From Gryganskiella cystojenkinii (lineage: Eukaryota; Mortierellomycota; Mortierellomycetes; Mortierellales; Mortierellaceae), in contig JAAAIG010000418.1 of the NCBI GenBank assembly GCA_015852425.1, positions 4,497 to 32,224 of the forward strand: a DNA stretch of 27,728 bases. The letters run 5' to 3'. Positions 23,001 through 27,728 of the stretch are shown here, piece after piece. The notes beneath the pieces are model-generated. The model was not told where the DNA came from, did no database searches, and was given only the letters and a program-made list of their open reading frames with translations. The position numbers were made by a program, and so were the translations under genes. How positions within the stretch are numbered: position 1 is the stretch's first letter; every line of letters starts with the position of its first letter.

Positions 23001-26000
23001 GCAAAACTCCAGACCAGCCATGGTCATCACTCTACTGGGACCTCAACCCCAGAGATGCACTTGGATCAACTGTTCAAGGAATCCAGCACTAGCGGCAAGT
23101 CGTCGAAGTCGCATAAGACCAATAGTACCTCGGCGCACGGCCATCATGTCGAACCATTCAATGCTCCTGCTCATTTGATCCATTCAACTCATGCGCATCA
23201 GTACACTGACGACGGCCACGGTTGGCAGACTCAGGGGAAACGCCGCAAGTCCAACAGTCAGCCAGCCAAGACTGCGCACCGTCCCACAGCTGTTATGCAC
23301 TCGCATGATCATGCTCGGACTGCCTCTCCCGAACTTAACCTCGGTGTTCTCTTTAATGAGAATCAGGTCATGTCCGGCGTAGCCTCCAAGAAAAGCAAGA
23401 ACAAGTTGACTCAGCCCCATCACGTCGATCCCTTCAATGCTCCCGCTCATTTGATCCACCCTGGTAGTCACCATGTCTCGGCAGCTCAGGGATTAAAGTC
23501 CCATGCGACTTATGCGAAAGTGGCGGTGGCGCCCGCCAAACAAAGCAGCGGACATGGCAAGTCTCACCTTCAGCCTCACGCTCAACCGTCTCACATCCCA
23601 GTTCACAAATCTAGACAAGCTCCTCATTCGAAACCTGGCCCGTCGCATCATGCTAAAGGTTCGACTGCCTCTGCACATTCTCACCCAGCCAAGGATTTCC
23701 CTGAGCTTCATTTGGAGGTCCTGTTCAAGGAACAGCATGCTCGCTCTGGCCAGTATTCTGATCATCATCAGACCGGCGATCTGGAGCAACAGCATTTGGA
23801 AGAACACTTGATCAACAAGAGACGAGGAAACTCACATGGACATCATGCAATCGCTGTCCCAGCCCATAATGCTCAACACAAGATCAAGCATGCCGCTGTT
23901 GAAACCGAGCCCTGGGATCATCATAACCACCACCGACACCAGTGCGATGATGAGCACTGTGGCGATCATAACCAGAGTCACCGTCACTTCCATCCTGAGG
24001 GCTACAAGTCGCCATACCCCAAGCCTGTGGTGGCGCCTGTGCACCAACGACATGTCGTTGTTAAATCCGCCCATGGTCGTCATGCTCGGGACGAGTCTCC
24101 AGAGCTAAACTTGGGCGCATTATTTAAAGAGCCTGTGTCCTCTGGATCGAAAAAGTCGAGTGCCTCAAAGACCAAGTCCTCATCTGCTTCGAAATCGCGT
24201 TTCTCTCACCATCATATCGATCCCTTCAACGCTCCTGCTCACTTGATCCACGCAACCGGTATTTATCATCCTCAGGCGTCTCACCACAGCGATTACTACC
24301 ACGAGTATGAGCACATGGGTCGAAGCGTTGGCCACAAAGGACACAAGCCGACTCACCAATTTGACGGCTATGTCGACTCTGAATACTCGGACAACGAACC
24401 CTCGCATCATCAACACCAAGTCACCGCTCATGCTGCCTATCCCAAGACTCAGTACCAGCAGCAACAACATACTCCAGTCCACAAATCGCACTCTGCTGTT
24501 CATGCTCACCATTCTCATGCTCGTAATGAATCTCCAGAGCTGAACCTCGGCACTTTGTTCCAAGAGGTGTCTTATGCAGGCTCTTCTGCTCAAGGACGAA
24601 AGTACAAGCAAGTCCCTTCAAGTCATCATCACGTTGATCCCTTCAATGCCCCGGTTCACTTGATCCATCCTGCCGCTATGTACCACCCTCATGCTCCTTA
24701 TTCTCGTTTGCATTACGCACCAGTCAAGCAGTTCCACACCAATGTCCATGCTCATCATGCCCGCCCCAGGAATGATTCTCCTGAATACAACCTTGGAACC
24801 CTATTTGCTGAGAAGCAAAGCCAATATCAACCGACCCCGAGTCGTCAGGCTCCAGTCCAGTTTGATGAATCGGACGAGCACAAGGATCGCAGCGTTGGAC
24901 ACAAGGGCCATAAGCCCGCCCATTCCCTTCGACCTGTCGATAAACACTGGAATTATGACACCGAGATTCGTGAGAGTGACGACCCTAACTCTCACCACCA
25001 TCAGCACTCGGACCATGAGCCCATGATCTACATTGCGCAGTCTTCGTCTTCGCGCCCAGCTCACGCTAGTAACCATCATACTTCAGCTACCCCTAAGGCG
25101 ACTCAGCAGCATCATCAGGCCGCCCTTTCTGCGGAGCACGATCACAACCACCAATCGTACAAGCATCAGCCTCAACAAATGTACAGCGGACGTGTATCCC
25201 CATATTATAGCTCCCAAAGTCAACGATTTGTGGGTATGCACCACCATTCGTCTCACGCTCGAACCGATTCCCCTGAGATGAACCTTGGTCAACTTTTCCG
25301 AGAGGATGGTCAATCCAGATGGGTACCACACAAGCCTGCCCCACAGCATTTTGTCTCGGGTTCGTATACCTACTCTGCCGCAGTAAAAAATGATCACCAC
25401 GGCAACCCTGTCTCCAAAGTAAGCTGCTGGCAATAACAATTTGAGCTAATTTGTATTCTCTGTGGCGATCACTTATTCCTAACAACCATACTCCTTTTTT
25501 TTTTTCTTACAGTTGCCGTCCTCATCTTCTCGCAGATATCCTTCTCATCACGAGGAGGCTCCTCATATCAGACACTCGGCAGTTCGCGCGCAGCACACTC
25601 GTGTGTCAGCAGCCTCTCCCGAGTTGAATCTCGGAAAGCTATTCGAGATCCCATCTCAATCACGTCCTTCCAAACATCAGCATTTTGAGCCTCTCGAGGA
25701 TGAGGATGAGAAGCATAAGCAGGAGCATTTGCAAAACAGGGCGCGTGGCAACTCTCATGGTCACCATGCTCACGCTACCCCCGATATGAAGGACCAGCAC
25801 AAGACCATTCATCAGCACTATGATCATGACCCTGCTGACCATCACGATCACCATCGCCATCAGTGCGACGACGACGACTGCAGCGACCACGAGGAAAGTC
25901 ACGAGCATTTCCACCCTGCCCGTTATTCCTCGCACCCTCAGTACTACCAGCCTCCAGTCCATCATCGATATGCTGCCGTGCAAGCGACTCATGCTCATGG

Positions 26001-27728
26001 ACGGGACCAATCTCCCGAGCTGAATTTGGGTACCCTGTTCCCGGATACGACATCCTACGGATCGTCAAAGAAGAGCAGGCAACAGGTCCCTTCTTACCAT
26101 CACCACGTCGATCCATTCAATGCGCCCGCTCATTTGATCCATCCAGCTGACACGTATCACCCCCAAGCACCTCATCGCGACCATCACGACTATGACTACG
26201 AACATGAACACATGGGTCGAAGCGTTGGTCATAAAGGACACAGACCGACTCACCAGTTCGACCACTACGGTGTCCATACGCCAGTTCATAAGTCGCATAC
26301 CGCCGTCCATGGGCAACACCTCAATCGCCGAGATCAGACTCCTGATATGAACTTGGGTTCTCTATTCCAAGAAACCGACGCTTCGTACGGCAAGAGTCAG
26401 CGTAGCGCCGCTCCTTGGAGTCAACATCACCATGTTGACCCCTTTAATGCTCCGGTTCATTTGATCCACTCTGCTGGTACATACCGCGCGCAGGCGCCTT
26501 CCGCTTCTCGTTCGCATCAAGTGCCCGTGAACCAATTCCACGCAACGGTTCATGCCCATCATTCCCGACCCAGAAATGACTCGCCCGAGTACAACCTCGG
26601 ATCTCTCTTTGCTGAAAACCAAAGCAGATCGAACCGACACGCGCCTCTTCACTCTGAACACACCGACAACTCGCTTGAGCACAAAGATCGTAGTATCGGA
26701 CACCATGGACACAAACCCGCTCATGCCCTTCGTCCTACTGGCAAGCACTGGGATTACGATATCGAGATGCGCGAGAGCGACGATCCTCATGCTCACCACC
26801 ATCCCGAGCATGATCATCAACAGGGATATGATGCCAAGGGACGTCCTTACCTCCTTGGGGCTGATGATTATGACGACTTTCAGTACCATGCTCCTGCACA
26901 GCAGCATAACACTGGCTCGTCTTACGATCATCAAGTTGACAAACATACTCTGAATCAACAGCGCGGTAACTCTCATGGATACCACGCTATTGCTTACCCT
27001 GACAGTCAGCACCATTTCAAGGTTTCTCATCTTCACCACGACCATGACTCTACCGACCATCACAACCACCACCGTCATCAGTGCGACGATGAGTACTGTA
27101 GTGATCATGAGGAGAGTCATGCTCATCATGGCCACCCTACGCATACATCTTTGCCTTCCTCCTACGGTCGTTCTGGTGGAGCAGCCGGTCAAGGTTTCGG
27201 GTCGTTCTTGGCTGATCATACTGCTGAGATCGTTGACCTTAACGATGCACACTTGAACATTGGAGCCTTTTATGGTGAGGCGCCAGACTTTCATCATCAA
27301 CGAAAGACTCATTCCACTGGCGGAAGTCATCTGGGATCTATGAGTTACGCTGAGGCCGTCAAGCACGCATCACACCATCATGCATACAATCCCGTAAGAA
27401 TTACAGAACAAGCTGCTAGAGGGGGGTTTTTTTTTCATTTGCTGAAATCATCCGCATAACAACTAAGTCCTCGACTCCATTCATTTTTTTTTTTTACATA
27501 ATTTAGGTGACTTCCTGGTCGTCTCATGCACCGAGACAGCGTCACCCACCCACGCACCCTCGACGCCCCGTGGTCCGTGCAGCTCACCACCACCACACCG
27601 CATCATCCTCGCCCAATCTCAATCTCGGTACTCTCTTCCCAGAGTCGAGAAGTGGAGGTGATATCGGATACAGGTACCAGTCAAGATTTACGGGTCGTAT
27701 TGGAACCCATATCCTCGATGAACGACCA
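20090..27728 (+). CDS. giant histidine-rich modular repeat protein, 3' end beyond window
   Basis: Seven exons are visible: 20090-20348, 20456-20732, 20834-20866, 20956-21048, 21101-25418, 25513-27393 and 27507 onward. They total 7083 nt, or 2361 codons, with no stop inside the window. All introns are GT...AG and in phase; the third has a CTAAC branch-like site. The first 200 residues are not His-rich and contain a short internal repeat (VVAVRDDGSEFRIADD and VKAVATDGTEFALPLDK). From exon 4 on, His makes up 17-25 of every 100 residues in the four blocks I counted. The rest interleaves four motif families: a Cys/His module (6 copies), SPELNLGxLFxE (15 plus one degenerate), PFNAPAHLIH (9) and GRSVGHKGHKP (5). 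There is no signal peptide or membrane segment in the N-terminus, so it is likely cytosolic or nuclear. I recognise no family. Metal binding or multivalent scaffolding is inference. A separate start at the ATG at 21105 is possible, but the upstream exons join in frame. Confidence 0.8.
20733..20833 (+). other. intron 2 of the His-rich gene, with alternative in-frame donors
   Basis: Two donors, GTACGT at 20733 and GTAAAT at 20751, are 18 bp apart and leave the same phase. Both join to the acceptor TTTACAG ending at 20833. Use of the second would add six residues (YVLHNA). I prefer the first because it has G at position +5. Confidence 0.6.
21873..22250 (+). repeat. superblock segment A of a recent intragenic duplication
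   Basis: This matches 25888-26265 at a constant offset of 4015 bp. The first 160 bp or so (21873-22032) shows one difference by eye, including third codon positions. Similarity then falls but stays high to about 22250. Just left of 21873 synonymous differences are frequent, so the near-identity has a sharp left edge. Confidence 0.8.
25419..25512 (+). other. intron 5 of the His-rich gene
   Basis: GTAAGC donor after a lysine codon and TTTTTTCTTACAG acceptor, phase 0. It follows a YSAAVKNDHHGNPVSK segment. The intron at 27394-27506 (GTAAGA donor, ATAATTTAG acceptor, phase 0) follows a related YAEAVK...NP segment, so the two introns occupy matching places in a duplicated unit. Confidence 0.85.
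25888..26265 (+). repeat. superblock segment B of a recent intragenic duplication
   Basis: Partner of 21873-22250. The offset of 4015 bp minus the 94-bp intron at 25419-25512 equals 1307 codons exactly, so both copies are read in the same frame. Confidence 0.8.

Larger units (their letters stand above)
21615..26469 (+). repeat. HHVDPFNAPAHLIHP motif family, nine copies
   Basis: Copies lie at 21615-21656, 22086-22127, 22527-22574, 23142-23183, 23418-23462, 24207-24251, 24624-24671, 26098-26145 and 26425-26469. FNAP, then A or V, then HLIH is unchanged in all nine. Each follows a SPELNLG-type motif after a Ser/Lys-rich spacer of about 20-30 residues, so the two make a composite unit. Several are followed by YHPQAxHxDxxDY. 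Confidence 0.85.
22203..26724 (+). repeat. GRSVGHKGHKPTHQFD motif family, five copies
   Basis: Copies lie at 22203-22253, 24315-24365, 24882-24923, 26212-26262 and 26683-26724. There are two subtypes: GRSVGHxGHxPTHQFD (first, second and fourth) and KDRSxGHxGHKPAH followed by LRPxxKHWxYDxExRESDDP (third and fifth). The subtypes keep the same order in the two superblocks that carry both. Confidence 0.8.
21321..27126 (+). repeat. Cys/His module family, six copies
   Basis: Copies of 24 residues lie at 21321-21392, 21822-21893, 22848-22919, 23916-23987, 25837-25908 and 27055-27126. All six fit HQCDDxxCxDHxxSHxH, preceded by DHHxHHxH. Both Cys and every His of this core are unchanged in all copies, while the x positions vary (DED, EEC, EHC, DDD, EYC contexts). 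The Cys-x4-Cys-x2-His spacing with flanking HxH suits Zn, Ni or Cu coordination. This is inferred; I know no named domain with this exact pattern. Each copy is preceded by a related lead-in of about 30 residues (HGHHAIAxP..HKI.HHHxHD). Confidence 0.85.
21537..27644 (+). repeat. SPELNLGxLFxE linear motif family, 15 copies plus one degenerate
   Basis: Copies start at 21537, 21996, 22428, 23046, 23325, 23697, 24096, 24531, 24777, 25269, 25615, 26011, 26338, 26581 and 27609, each 12 residues. A degenerate copy (LNDAHLNIGAFYGE) lies near 27235-27279. A proline (after S, T or F), a Leu four or five positions on, and LF or a close match are kept. Two copies are the TPEMHLDQLFKE subtype (21537, 23046). 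Most are preceded by AVHAHHSHARxE or a variant. A hydrophobic/acidic motif repeated among polar His-rich spacers looks like a docking motif; the partner is unknown. Confidence 0.85.

Noticed and set aside
21105..25436. His-rich region as a simple triplet-repeat expansion
   Set aside because: CAT and CAC are mixed and His is interleaved with conserved non-His motifs, so slippage of one triplet does not explain it.
26362..27366. 334-aa antisense frame (Met/Val-rich, membrane-like) opposite the His-rich gene, with similar ones near 21162-22101 and 25660-26116
   Set aside because: CAT and CAC His codons read ATG and GTG on the other strand, so a His-rich gene creates long hydrophobic antisense frames. 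They repeat exactly as the sense modules do and have no independent support.
21537..27644. SPELNLGxLF motifs as PAM2 (poly(A)-binding-protein) motifs
   Set aside because: PAM2 needs Leu-Asn then an Ala and a Phe at fixed spacing, usually followed by Pro. Here the Phe is one residue too close and the Ala is missing.

Overview
The window looks like genomic DNA of a filamentous fungus from an early-diverging lineage. Mucoromycota or Mortierella-like is my inference from gene style and retroelement type, not a sequence match. The supporting signs are short spliceosomal introns (52-144 bp, GT...AG, several with CTAAC/CTGAC branch-like sites), long low-complexity Ser/Gln/Asp-rich nuclear proteins, pyrimidine-rich leaders, fungal protein families (a Skg3/Caf120-type PH protein and a Yor1-like ABCC transporter), and a decayed Ty3/gypsy retroelement. 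I saw no tRNA, rRNA or CRISPR.

Layout. (1) 1-1330: 5' flank with pyrimidine tracts. (2) 1331-4528, + strand: two-exon gene for a 1017-aa double-PH protein of the Skg3/Caf120 type. (3) 4957-9707, - strand: five-exon gene for a 1428-aa full-size ABCC exporter, convergent with the first gene. (4) 10450-12149: retroelement graveyard, made of a broken sense-strand RT/RNase H relic, a polypurine tract, a probable 3' LTR, and an antisense Gag-like ORF. (5) 13121-19084, - strand: four-exon gene for a 1891-aa acidic, disordered, PHD-finger/AT-hook chromatin protein. (6) 19085-20089: divergent intergenic region with GA/CT and TG microsatellites. (7) 20090 to beyond the right edge, + strand: at least seven exons coding for a giant histidine-rich modular protein (at least 2361 aa inside the window).

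The first three host genes are recognisable housekeeping-type genes with no obvious joint pathway. The last gene is the novelty candidate. After a non-repetitive N-terminus of about 200 residues, the protein is about one-fifth histidine (17-25 His per 100 residues in four blocks counted). It is built from at least four interleaved motif families: a Cys/His module with invariant pattern HQCDDxxCxDHxxSHxH (6 copies), an acidic-hydrophobic motif of the form SPELNLGxLFxE (15 copies plus one degenerate), a PFNAPAHLIH motif (9 copies), and a GRSVGHKGHKP motif (5 copies). These recur in a fixed order inside larger superblocks. Two superblocks share a stretch of about 160 bp with one difference, and a repeat-encoding segment appears to have been duplicated together with its intron. 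I recognise no described family. A metal-binding, multivalent scaffold is an inference.

All exon structures were built by eye. For the four host genes the chosen junctions keep one open frame; the first three give CDS lengths divisible by three.
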